From NCBI GenBank assembly GCA_002495625.1, contig DAGC01000002.1, positions 345,649-409,648 of the forward strand: DNA of 64,000 bases. Direction: 5' to 3'. The notes below the pieces were generated by a model, which searched no databases, was not told the origin of the DNA, and saw only the letters and a list, made by a program, of their open reading frames with translations. Source of the DNA: Methanobacterium sp. UBA375 (GTDB taxonomy: Archaea; Methanobacteriota; Methanobacteria; Methanobacteriales; Methanobacteriaceae). This document shows positions 17,229 through 26,700 of the stretch, one piece after another (position 1 is the first letter of the stretch; each line of letters begins with the position of its first letter). A program made the translations under genes and the position numbers.

Positions 17229-17837
17229 TTACAAGTAGTACACACTGTGCAATAACTTTTTATTTTCCGGTGTTTTCTTGGACCAGTAGAAGTAGTCTGC
17301 AGTGATTACGATCCTGCCCTCCTCCAGGGTTAGTGTGTAATTTCCCTCCCAGTCGGTCACCACCCCGTTTATGAAGAAGGTTCCGTTGAAGTTTGCTCCA
17401 TTGTTTTCAAATTGGGATGTTCCGTTCCAGGCTGCGCAGGTCATGTTCATGTTACCGCTTAAGATGGTGTTGAACATGGCGGTCTTCGTATCTTTTTGCA
17501 GAAGAAGGTAGTTGATGGTCTGGGGGGTTACTTTGATCATATCAACATGTCCCTTGACTTTCAAACCATCGGAGGTGTAATCCAGGGGGCTTTCGGATTT
17601 TTCTGCCCCCGAGAGGACCAGTAGGATGTTGAAGTCCCTTCCAGTTCCATTTATATCATAAGATCCTCCCAGATAGCTTCCGCCGGGGGTGGGAGGTGGT
17701 AGGGTTACTTTGGAGCTCTGGCTGTACTTCATCTGGTCAAAGGCCAGGGCACTGAAGGTGCCCATGCTATATTCCAGTATACAAATGCTGCCAATGGTGG
17801 CAACTAATAGAATCATGATTATGTATTTCTTCTTCAT
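17229..17837 (-). CDS. Secreted or anchored protein of unknown function
   Basis: A 202-residue protein with an N-terminal hydrophobic segment (residues 4-27) that could be a signal anchor, followed by a proline/glycine-rich stretch (TLPPPTPGGSYLGGSYD). The rest is beta-rich with several NxT/NxS sequons. The segment TPQTINYLLLQKDTKTAMFNTILSGNMN looks like a small lipid-transfer (SCP2-like) element, but this is a weak impression. It is the last gene of a leftward set with 17883-18605 and 18640-18855. I do not recognise the family. Confidence 0.6.
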   Translation of the reverse strand: MKKKYIIMILLVATIGSICILEYSMGTFSALAFDQMKYSQSSKVTLPPPTPGGSYLGGSYDINGTGRDFNILLVLSGAEKSESPLDYTSDGLKVKGHVDMIKVTPQTINYLLLQKDTKTAMFNTILSGNMNMTCAAWNGTSQFENNGANFNGTFFINGVVTDWEGNYTLTLEEGRIVITADYFYWSKKTPENKKLLHSVYYL

Positions 17838-17882
17838 GTTATCCTATCTGTAAAAATACATAAAAAATGGAGTTAAAGGGTT

Positions 17883-18605
17883 TTACACTTGAGCCATATA
17901 TTCACAGACTACTGGTTGTACTCTATAGTTGATTTGAGGCTCTCCCTCATCATCTATGATCATATTCATAAACTTGAAATGAGGAATTCCTTCATCATCG
18001 ATGATTACATCCAGCTGTACGAATGTTTGCTGTATATTATCAATCTGGTAGGTGTCCACGTCACCAGGGGTTGTACCTATTAGTATAGTACTTCCGGTGA
18101 GGCCTGATGGTAATTGACCAATGGGCTGCCGCTGGTTTTCATCTATTACCCTGGGGTTTATTGCATTTCTCCAGAAGGTCGTTGGATCCGGAATGATCCG
18201 GTTTTCGGTCCATCCAAAGAAGGTGGCGGTCAGTTGACCGGTGTTTCCGGTGGTGTCATTTAAAAGTGCTCCCCAGGCCAGTACCGTCAAATTGGTGTTG
18301 GTGGGTAAGGTTTCGTTTCCATACTCTAACATATCACTCAAATCGAAGGTCACGTTTTCTCCTGGTTTGATGAAAGCATTCATGTAGAATTTTTGTGGGG
18401 TGCCGTTTTTATAGGTGGCATCTTCAACCTCCATGTACCAGTTCACCCATACGTCTGTGTTGTTGTTTACGACGGATACCTTACTCCCATTTACAGTAAG
18501 ACTGGCATCTTCTGCTGCAGGAGTATTTTGTGTAAATGCTACAAAAGCACCGACTAAAACTACTGCCATTAATATTATCGTGATTAAAATCACGTTCTTA
18601 TTCAT
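17883..18605 (-). CDS. Secreted/anchored beta-rich protein of unknown function
   Basis: A 240-residue protein with an N-terminal hydrophobic helix (residues 5-25), followed by an Ig-like region (SLTVNGSKVSVVNNNTDVWVNWYMEV...GENVTFDLSDM). A near repeat VDVIIDDEGIPHFKFMNMIIDDEGEPQINYRV lies close to the C terminus, where IDDEG occurs twice. A good ribosome site (GGAGGGGAGATGA) precedes the ATG. It is 35 nt downstream of the small membrane protein gene and probably co-transcribed with it. The family is not recognised. The exterior location and sequons suggest a surface protein. Confidence 0.6.
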   Translation of the reverse strand: MNKNVILITIILMAVVLVGAFVAFTQNTPAAEDASLTVNGSKVSVVNNNTDVWVNWYMEVEDATYKNGTPQKFYMNAFIKPGENVTFDLSDMLEYGNETLPTNTNLTVLAWGALLNDTTGNTGQLTATFFGWTENRIIPDPTTFWRNAINPRVIDENQRQPIGQLPSGLTGSTILIGTTPGDVDTYQIDNIQQTFVQLDVIIDDEGIPHFKFMNMIIDDEGEPQINYRVQPVVCEYMAQV

Positions 18606-18639
18606 TTCATCTCCCCTCCTATAGCACCATTACTACTTT

Positions 18640-18855
18640 TTAAACAAACAATAATCTACGAAAACAAGTAGTAAGGGTATGATTTGCAACTTTGATCCTT
18701 TCAGGGACAACTTTAATGGAAGGCCGGTCTGTTTCCGAACTTAAAATCTCCTTAAGAGCAAGAAAAATAATCAGAAACACCACGGCTATGATACTGTAAG
18801 CCATAACCTGAGCGGTAATAACTGCAGTGATGGTCGTAGTCACCGTTGAAATCAT
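18640..18855 (-). CDS. Small membrane protein, probably leaderless
   Basis: A 71-residue protein with a Thr-rich N terminus (MISTVTTTITAVITAQVM) and one membrane helix (SIIAVVFLIIFLALKEILSSE). A clear relative lies at 46311-46547 with the same pattern: MIST, Thr-rich segment, VM-x-x-SI, IFL-x-LK-x-x-L-x-SE. No ribosome site precedes the ATG. The TATA box (TTTATATA at about 18880-18888) is only about 30 bp upstream, so the mRNA is probably leaderless. Both copies lie next to clusters of secreted proteins, which suggests a shared role in their assembly or a small surface-layer component. Function unknown. Confidence 0.55.
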   Translation of the reverse strand: MISTVTTTITAVITAQVMAYSIIAVVFLIIFLALKEILSSETDRPSIKVVPERIKVANHTLTTCFRRLLFV

Positions 18856-18899
18856 ATTTAAAAATTAACCTTCAAAACATATATAAATAGGAAATACTC

Positions 18900-18964
18900 G
18901 ATTATGAGTACTATCACTCTTATTAAAGGTGTAAAAAGGTGATTATGAGTACTATCACTCTTAT
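18900..18964. repeat. Two perfect 24-bp direct repeats upstream of the small membrane protein promoter
   Basis: The same 24-bp sequence occurs at 18900-18923 and 18941-18964 (41-bp period, about four helical turns). It contains GAGTACTATCACTC, whose complement reads AGTGATAGTACTC and partly matches the AGTGA-N6-TCACT palindrome seen at 23634 and 48991-49191. The pair lies just upstream of the TATA box (18880-18888) of the leftward gene at 18855. A regulator binding site is the simplest reading. Confidence 0.6.
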
Positions 18965-19319
18965 GTTTAATTGTACAAACCCGTGATGTTCAGCCACAGA
19001 TTTCAGAAACAATAGACATCACTTTTATTCGGGAGTTTAAAGAGTAAAAATTCCATCTTCCTCTTTCTGCCTACCAGCAGTGTAATTAAAGGGTATCTTC
19101 ATTTTCTGCCCCATCCTCCAGGTTTATTATCTGTTCCCACCTATACGGTGTTGGAGGTAACCCGGAGCAGATAAGAATGTCTTTTTATTCTCATGAGGGT
19201 CATGAATACCTAAATATCACATTACTATGATCACAGGGGTGAGGTTGACTTTTTCCCTTTTTAAAACTGCCTTTTAAAAGTGTACTAACCCACTAATGTT
19301 CAGCCTTTTTAACTGCCTT
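18965..19319. repeat. Non-coding stretch with short dispersed repeats
   Basis: No gene is seen in about 350 nt. A segment near 18974-18998 (tgtacaaacccgtgatgttcagcc-like) recurs imperfectly near 19279-19303. CTGCCTTTTAAAAGT occurs at about 19268-19282 and again at about 19314-19328, where it overlaps the stop codon of the DUF166 gene. These look like small duplications of the gene end. Confidence 0.4.
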
Positions 19320-20240
19320 TTAAAAGTCCATTTTCTCTTCAACTATCTCTATACAGCCGTATGGACATTCACTGATACAGAGCTGGCAGCTTCCACAGGA
19401 AGCAGGATCGATGTAGGCCTTCCCATCGGCCTGGATGATGATGGTACCGTTTCCGGCGTTTACCTGGGGACATACTCCTAGGCATAGATGTTCGCATCCA
19501 TCCCCACCCATGCAGGCTTCCTCGTCGATCACCGCTGATTTACAGGTGAAATTTAGGGCTTTTTTTACTGCTTCTCTAATCTGGTAGCCGGCCACGTGGA
19601 GTATGGCGTCATTTAACTCCGGGTCTTTCGCCATGGAGGCTAAACAGGGATAGTTGTGGAACTTCTCGGCGGCTATAAACTCCGCCTCCCTCACTGGTAC
19701 GCCTTCCAGTTCCTGGGAAACGAATGTAGTGCAGCCGCAGGGGGCGTCCCGTTTGACGGTGACCTTCTTTATAAGCTCCGCACCCTCATCTGGGTTTCCA
19801 GTTATTTGGTCGAATTCAATCTCTAATTCTGGCTTCCCGAAGTACTGGGTGAACTCATCTATATACTGGTCACCGATGGGTTTCAGGCCACAGAAAGGTT
19901 TGGCAAAAACAACGTTTATATCCAGGGCATCTTCTTCTATCTCCATTCTAAGCCCGGGTGGTAACTGGGTGTGGTCGTTTATGGAGATTATCACGGATTT
20001 GGCACCGGTCTTCCGGGCCACCTCCGGCACTATCAGGTTGATATCGCCCTTCAAACCAACGGCTATGACCAGGTCAGATTCCGGGAGGATCTCCGGGATA
20101 TAAGGTGTTAGATCTTCAATGAACTCCGGTAGATCCCCCTCTACTTCATGGATCCCTACCATCTCTGATGATAAAGTGGTTGCCAGGTTGTTCACTATTC
20201 TCTTACCGTATTTACCACTGGATAAGATGTAGATTTTCAT
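19320..20240 (-). CDS. DUF166-family protein with C-terminal ferredoxin domain
   Basis: About 306 residues. The N-terminal two thirds match the DUF166 family of methanogens (MKIYILSSGKYGKRIV, DLVIAVGLKGD, KPFCGLKP, RDAPCGCTTF), an uncharacterised protein type once loosely called thymidylate-synthase-like. The C terminus has cysteines in CMGGDGCEHLCLGVCP and a typical 4Fe-4S motif CGSCQLCISECP, so at least one cluster is expected. The frame extends upstream to 20276, but MKIYIL at 20240 is the conserved family start. This is a cytoplasmic, metabolic gene of methanogens and has no evident link to the surrounding surface locus. Confidence 0.75.
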   Translation of the reverse strand: MKIYILSSGKYGKRIVNNLATTLSSEMVGIHEVEGDLPEFIEDLTPYIPEILPESDLVIAVGLKGDINLIVPEVARKTGAKSVIISINDHTQLPPGLRMEIEEDALDINVVFAKPFCGLKPIGDQYIDEFTQYFGKPELEIEFDQITGNPDEGAELIKKVTVKRDAPCGCTTFVSQELEGVPVREAEFIAAEKFHNYPCLASMAKDPELNDAILHVAGYQIREAVKKALNFTCKSAVIDEEACMGGDGCEHLCLGVCPQVNAGNGTIIIQADGKAYIDPASCGSCQLCISECPYGCIEIVEEKMDF

Positions 20241-20442
20241 ACTGATCGGAAAACAATTGTTCAGTTTCTGGAACATTATTTGATTGATTCTTTACCTAAT
20301 TAATACTGATAAGATCTCTAAAATAAATTAGGTACTCTACAAAATAAATTTTCGTTTTATTTTCCTAGTACCTTCATAAAGATTTTCAATTATTTACGAA
20401 AAAGGAGGTTGGTGATTACCACAAAAAGGTGTTTGGTTGTTG

Positions 20443-21351
20443 TTATTTCCCCATGCTCTGCTGTATCATTCCGGATACGGAGTGGAGGATTATCCCAGTG
20501 AAAGCGGTGAATATACCGCCCAATCCAACCATACCAGCCATTATGGTGGGCATCAGAGTAGTCATCTGTCCGTCCAGGTATCTGCCGAAGAACATCAATC
20601 CCAGTGCTAAACCGGTGATAATAAGAATTAAGCCGGGCACTGTAAAGTAATACAAAGGTCTTCTAAACTCCATATCCTGCAGAAGTTTTACAAAAACACT
20701 AAGTCCATGACTTAACGGGTTTTTGGTGTGGATACCGCCATTATTGTTACTATGGTAGCTTACTCCCACCTGCACTTCTACTATTTTAAGGTCACCGGCG
20801 GCGTCCATCAACATCTCACTTTCTATGGAAAAATCGGTTTTGTTGAATTTGAATGAGGGGATGGTGTAGGCTGCAAAGGCCCGGAATCCACTCTGGCTGT
20901 CGGTAATTTTAAGACCACTGTTTATGTTGGTGGTTTTATCCAGAACTGTTTGACCTAGTCTTCTATAGATTGGTGTTCCGTTAGGTTTTCTATCCAGATA
21001 ACGGCTGCCATTAACCATGTCAGCTTCACCATCTTCTATGGGTTTGATGAGCAGGGGTATTTCTTGGGTATTGTGCTGACCGTCACCATCTATGGTCACC
21101 ACGATATCAGTATTGGGAATTGAATTAAAACCAGTTTTAAGGGCAGCACCTTTACCCATGTTCTGGGAATGTTGTATGACTTTAGCTCCTGCTTTTTTTG
21201 CAATTTCTGCAGTGTTATCTATACTACCATCATCAACCACGATAACCTGATCTACAAATTTATCGGCACCAATAACTACACTACCAATGGATAATTCCTC
21301 ATTATAGGCAGGTACAATCGCTGTTATATGTGGCAAGTTTGAAATCTCCAT
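20443..21351 (-). CDS. Polyprenyl-phosphate sugar synthase-like GT2 (DPM1 type)
   Basis: A 302-residue protein. The GT2 domain has ITAIVPAYNEE (10-20), VIVVDDGSIDNT, a GKGAALKTGF loop and the metal site TIDGDGQH near residue 93. The DSQSGFRAF motif near 150 is typical of dolichyl-phosphate-mannose/glucose synthases. Two C-terminal membrane helices (about 232-255 and 267-290) anchor it. It should transfer a sugar from a nucleotide donor to dolichyl phosphate for use outside the membrane, possibly by the GT-C proteins at 35266 and 43585. It is not adjacent to them, so the partnership is an inference. Confidence 0.85.
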   Translation of the reverse strand: MEISNLPHITAIVPAYNEELSIGSVVIGADKFVDQVIVVDDGSIDNTAEIAKKAGAKVIQHSQNMGKGAALKTGFNSIPNTDIVVTIDGDGQHNTQEIPLLIKPIEDGEADMVNGSRYLDRKPNGTPIYRRLGQTVLDKTTNINSGLKITDSQSGFRAFAAYTIPSFKFNKTDFSIESEMLMDAAGDLKIVEVQVGVSYHSNNNGGIHTKNPLSHGLSVFVKLLQDMEFRRPLYYFTVPGLILIITGLALGLMFFGRYLDGQMTTLMPTIMAGMVGLGGIFTAFTGIILHSVSGMIQQSMGK

Positions 21352-21854
21352 TTCACATTGTCCTTTATAAATATGTGATAAAGAGTACTATTCTAATTCT
21401 TCATATATTAACTTTATGCATAAAGATATTGTTTCGATGGAGAGTTGTTATAATAGATTACTTGTAAATGAAAATCCTTTACTATTTGTGAGAATAATTA
21501 TATCAAATTTTAGTTATAGTAATATTATTAAGAGTAAAGGCGATAGAGAGTACATAACCAATCCTGGGTTGTCACAATGGAAAAACAGAACTTCAAAGAA
21601 TTTAAAATTAGCAGATAAATTCTACAGGAAAAAATCATTAGGATGTTTAATCTATTATAAAAGGCACTAAATTATTGTTAAATAGGATGGAAAGCTGCAA
21701 GCAGCCTGTTTTTCAAGATGTAACTTTTGCATAGAATAATATTCTCCAGCATCATAACAACAGACCCCAACTGCATCACAAAATGGAAGTGTTATTTTTG
21801 TAAAGAAATGGATATGTTCTATAGTTTTTTAATGATTGATTAGATAATAAGTCT
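21352..21854. other. AT-rich intergenic stretch with one doubtful 84-codon ORF
   Basis: Between two leftward genes lies about 500 nt. A rightward ORF of 84 codons (21416-21670) encodes a basic, lysine-rich peptide with no recognised motif and no clear ribosome site. It may be chance or a gene remnant. Nothing else was recognised. Confidence 0.3.
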
Positions 21855-23288
21855 CTAACCCCTTATTTGTTTTATTATCCTAATGTCCTCTTTATCTATG
21901 GTTCTGGTTATATAAATAACGGCTAAATAAATTATTGTCGAAATTATAACTAATATGAATATATTTAATTCTTTAAATATAACTAGGGATAAAAACATTA
22001 CTAGACCGGAAATGCTTATTTTGACAAAATCGCGGGACACTTTTCTTGGATTTAAACTATTATTTCTAGTGGCCACGGTTAATATAAGAACTGCACCACC
22101 TAATTCAGTTACTAATGTATTGAAACTGGCAGCTATATAACTATATTTCGGTATTAAGAGTAGGTTGAGGCTTATATTGATAATCATCCCAATAAAGGCT
22201 ATTTTAGTCACGGTCATTTGTTTATCTGAGGACTGGAACAGTTGAACGTAGCTCGAATTTATGAAGGTGAGAACAGTGGCCCATATCAGGATCTGGAGGG
22301 CTATCACCGAGGGGTAGTACTGGTTACCGAATAGGAGCAGTATTATGTTGCCGGCGAAGAAGGTTATTAATATTCCCATGGGCATGCTGATGAGCAGCAT
22401 GAACTTGAAGTACTTCTCGGTGATTCTCTGCAGAGAGTCACTGGAAGACCCGTAGAGTCGGGACATCACCGGGAACACCGCGGCGTTTATCACGATGGGT
22501 ATAAACAGCAGTACGAGTACTATCCGGTAGGCGGCGTTATATATTCCCACCGCCTCATTTCCCACCATGAAGGACAGCATCACCGAGTCTATCCAGACGT
22601 AGATGGTAGTGAACACCCCAATCAGGCCGAACTGGAGGGCTTGGGCTAGGGTAGGTTTCCAGAAGTTGAAGTCAAACTCAAACCTTGGTTTGGGAAATTT
22701 AAACCGGGTCAAGGATATATACACGTAGAATAGCAGTACTAATCCACCAATTAGAGCGTAGAGAATTGATAAAAGAATTAGTCCTGAATTGAATTTTATT
22801 ATGAGTAGAACCCCGGCGAGCATCAGGATGCTGTTTAATATGTTGGCGATGGACTGATACTCCAGTTTCTCGTAGGCCTGGAACAGAGAGTAAAAAACAC
22901 CGGAAAAGGTATTGAATATGAACATGAACAGTATTAGATAGATGACGTAGATCTCGTTTAGGGGATAACTCATTAAGTTTAAACCTAGAACGGTTCCGCT
23001 AACCAGGATCACCAGCAGGATCAACTTTATGCCTATGATGTTATTAAAATATTTCTGGGTCAGACTCTTGTCTCTGGCAACGTCCCGGGTCATCAGAATG
23101 TTCAGTCCTAAATCGCTTAGAATTTCCAGTATACTGGTCAAAGCCAGGGCAAAGGACAGTATCCCGAAATTTTCAACACCCAGATACCGGATCAGGTAGA
23201 TGGTGTAGATGAATACAATAACGTAACCCAGAGTCTGTGAAATAAACAGTGATCCTATGTTCTTCATTAATTTTTGTACTGCATTCAA
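21855..23288 (-). CDS. MOP-family oligosaccharide flippase (Wzx-like)
   Basis: A 477-residue integral membrane protein with about 12-14 helices. It starts in the family style (MKNIGSLFISQTLGYVIVFIYTIYLIRYLGVENFGILSFALAL) and carries the ISDLGLNILMTRDVARDK-like loop typical of archaeal and bacterial polysaccharide biosynthesis flippases. It should move a lipid-linked oligosaccharide across the membrane. The frame opens with TTG at 23288; an in-frame ATG at codon 8 (23267) is an alternative. It lies upstream of the dolichyl-phosphate sugar synthase in the same direction but 500 nt away. Confidence 0.88.
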   Translation of the reverse strand: MNAVQKLMKNIGSLFISQTLGYVIVFIYTIYLIRYLGVENFGILSFALALTSILEILSDLGLNILMTRDVARDKSLTQKYFNNIIGIKLILLVILVSGTVLGLNLMSYPLNEIYVIYLILFMFIFNTFSGVFYSLFQAYEKLEYQSIANILNSILMLAGVLLIIKFNSGLILLSILYALIGGLVLLFYVYISLTRFKFPKPRFEFDFNFWKPTLAQALQFGLIGVFTTIYVWIDSVMLSFMVGNEAVGIYNAAYRIVLVLLFIPIVINAAVFPVMSRLYGSSSDSLQRITEKYFKFMLLISMPMGILITFFAGNIILLLFGNQYYPSVIALQILIWATVLTFINSSYVQLFQSSDKQMTVTKIAFIGMIINISLNLLLIPKYSYIAASFNTLVTELGGAVLILTVATRNNSLNPRKVSRDFVKISISGLVMFLSLVIFKELNIFILVIISTIIYLAVIYITRTIDKEDIRIIKQIRG

Positions 23289-23780
23289 ATTTACCCTTCT
23301 CCAGATCGATTAGTACATATTCATTAAGTGATGGAAACTCTTATTTAAGGGATGGATTAATCATTACAGATGGTTATCCTTGCCCAGCTTTAACTTCCCT
23401 ATGTTAACAATATATTTAAATTATGCTAAATAATTCTTAATTTTATCATTCTAAAATTAATTGTCATATTTTAAACACATCCACCTTATTTTAATTGTTT
23501 AATACATCCCTCAGTCTTGAATCACCCGTTATTACTAACTAAAATTTGATTATAAATCTGCCTTTTTATGGGATATGTATCGGTATAAAATTTCAAAAAC
23601 CTATGATTATTTCCTGAAAAATTTTTATCCACAAGTGATAATAGTCACTAAAAGATTAGATAAAACTAATATATGTGAATGTATATATAAAAACAATTTT
23701 TAAAGGTCTCAATATTGACCCAAATTTGTAAAAATTGAACTTAAATTAACTCTAATGAACATTCTAAGAGAGGGATATGG
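23289..23780 (+). promoter_or_regulatory. Promoter region of the adhesin gene, with AGTGA-N6-TCACT palindrome
   Basis: Within about 490 non-coding bases, a 16-bp inverted repeat AGTGATAATAGTCACT lies at 23634-23649. A TATA-like run (gtatatataaaaac) follows at about 23681-23694. The palindrome is about 35 bp upstream of the TATA box. The same palindrome type occurs three times upstream of the secreted-protein gene at 48428-48952. The start codon of the adhesin is at 23781 after a GAGAGGGAT site. Confidence 0.55.
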
Positions 23781-26700
23781 ATGAACAAAAACAGTACATT
23801 ACTGCTTAAAACTTCATTACTATTATTAGGAGTTATTTTTATCTGTTCTTTTGGATTTAACACCTCCACTGCAGCCACGAGCTCAACCATTTACGTCAGC
23901 ACCCAGGGAAACAACAGCTGGAACGGTTTAAACTCAACATATATCGGCGGTATAAACGGGCCGAAAGCCACCATAAAAAATGCAACCGGCACGGTAACAT
24001 CCGGGGGGACTGTTTCCATCGGGGGTGGAACCTACAACGAAAACAGTATAGGTATCAGTAAGAATATGACCATCATCGGTGCGGGACAAAACAGCACCAT
24101 CATCAACGGGACCCAGAGCGGAACCATATTTTACATAGCATCGGGAGTGAATGCGAACATAAGCAACCTCACAGTCACCAACGGAAAAACAACCGGCAAT
24201 GCTGGAGGCATCTATAACTACGGTAATTTAACGGTTACCAACTGTAAATTCACAGGTAACAGCGCCGGTTACGGAGGGGCCATCTTCAACGAGCAGGGCG
24301 GAACCTTAACCGAAACCGGCAACACCTTCCAGAATAACACCGCAACCAACAAAGGCGGAGCCATATACAACAACGGCGTGACATCCAATAACAACAGCAT
24401 TTTCAAGCAGAACTCGGCATCCAACGGTAACGGAGGGGCTATTTACAATCAGGGAACATTAACTGTAACCCAGACCAGCTTCCAGAATAACACCGCCACC
24501 TACAACGGTGGGGCTATCTTCAACTCCGGCACTTTAAGCGGGAGCGGAACCTTTACCAGCAACAACGCCCCCATGGGCGGGGCCATCTTCAACCAGGGCG
24601 GTTTAACCGGATCTTACACCTTCAACACAAACACAGCCAGCACCGGCGGGGCGGTCTGTAACTACGCAGATGCCACGTTAACCAACTGCAACTTCCAGGG
24701 TAACTCGGCAAGTAACGGCGGAGCCATCTACAACAACAGCGGCGTTACCTTAACCGAAACTGGGAACACCTACACCGGGAACACTGCCGGTAATGGTGGG
24801 GGCGCCTACAACATCGGAACCCTCATCGAAAACACCAACTCCTTCTCCAATAACCAGGCAACCAATATGGGCGGGGCCATCTATAACGGGGGAACCGTCA
24901 GGTTAACCGGCAATACTTTCACCAGCAACCACGCCGATGTGGGTGGTGGAGCAATAATCAACCTCAACGGCTCCTTAAACGTCTCAAACGGGACTTTCAA
25001 CACCAACACCTCCAATTTCGGCGGTGCAGTTGAAAACGAGAATGGAGGCACTTTCACCGTGGACGGCAGCCACTTTACAGATAACATCGCCCAGATGGGT
25101 GGTGGCGCCATCTACAACTATTTAAGCGGTAATTTCACCATAACCGGCAGCACCTTCAACAGTAACGATGCGGTGGTTGAGGGAGGTGCCATAGCCAATT
25201 ACCAGTCTAGCAGCGGGGCAACGGGCCTGGTATCGGGCTGTACTTTCACTAACAACACCTCACCAGGTAATGGAAGTCACGGTAATGGTGATGGTGCCGC
25301 CATCTACAACTATAACTTTAACTTAACCGTTAACAACTCCCGCTTCTCTGGAAACACCGCTAACTTTGGCTCGGCCATCGACAATGAGGAGGGAGGAATC
25401 TGTACAGTTAACGACAGCACCTTCACCAACAATCAGGCCGCTACCAGCGGTGGGGCTATAATCAACCTCAACGGTACCTTAACCGTTAACCGCTGCACCT
25501 TCAACACCAACACGGCACAGACCGAAGGAGGTGCCATAGCCAATGAAGGGGGAATTTTAAATGTAACAGGCAGCACCTTTACTGGAAACGATGCGGAGAT
25601 AAGTGGTGGTGCCATCATCAACCGTAATGGCTCTTCCACCATAACCGGCAGTAACTTCACCAGCAACACTTCCCCCTATGGTGGGGCGGTTTACAATGCT
25701 CAGGATGTCACCTTAAACGAGACCCAGAATACCTACACTGGCAACACTGCAAATTATGGTGGGGCCATCTTCAACCAGGGAACCATAAACGAAACCCGCA
25801 ACACCTTCACAGGCAACACCGGGAACACCAATGGTGGAGCGATCTACAACGACACCGGCAGTAAGCTGACCATACATTACAGCCGAATACTCAACAACCA
25901 GGCCACCAGGGGCACTGCAATCTACAATTACAGCGGTACAGTGAATGCAACCCTTAACTGGTGGGGTTCAAATACCGGACCGGCAACGAGCTGCCTATAC
26001 GGCACTACGGTCACTAATTGGCTGGTCTTAACCATCACCGCCAGCCCCTCCACTATCATACAAGGTGCAAGTTCAACCATAACCACCGACCTGCAGCACG
26101 ACAACCAGGGCAACTACTATAACCCTGCCAATGGACATGTGCCCGATGGGGTATCTGTAGCTTACACGGCAACCAGGGGCAGTCTCAACCCCTCATCTAC
26201 CGCCCTGACTAACGGCCAGGCCACTTCCACATTCACCTCGACCAGTGCAGGCACCGCTAACATAACCACCACCGTTGATAACGTAACGATTTCCACAACG
26301 GTAGCCATCAACTCCTCGCTACCCGCAATTCTATATCGAAACGGGGTTATCATAAATAGTTACAGCACAGTGGCCGCAGCTATCAGTGCGGCACAGCCTG
26401 GTGACGTTATAACCCTCCTAAATGGATCGACCTTCACCGAGAATGGCTTAACCATCGATAAAAACCTTACAATTAACGTGCTTAACAACGGTACAGCCAT
26501 TATAAGCGGCAACAACTCACAAATATTTAGCATTAAACCTGATTCAACCGTCTATCTGGAGAACCTGGCTATAATAAACGGGTCAGGAAGTTATGGGGGG
26601 GCCATCTACAATGAAAGTGATAATTTAACCATTAAAAACTGTACCTTTAAAAACAACACCGCCACCTACGGCGGGGCCATATTCAACCTGGGGACCATAA

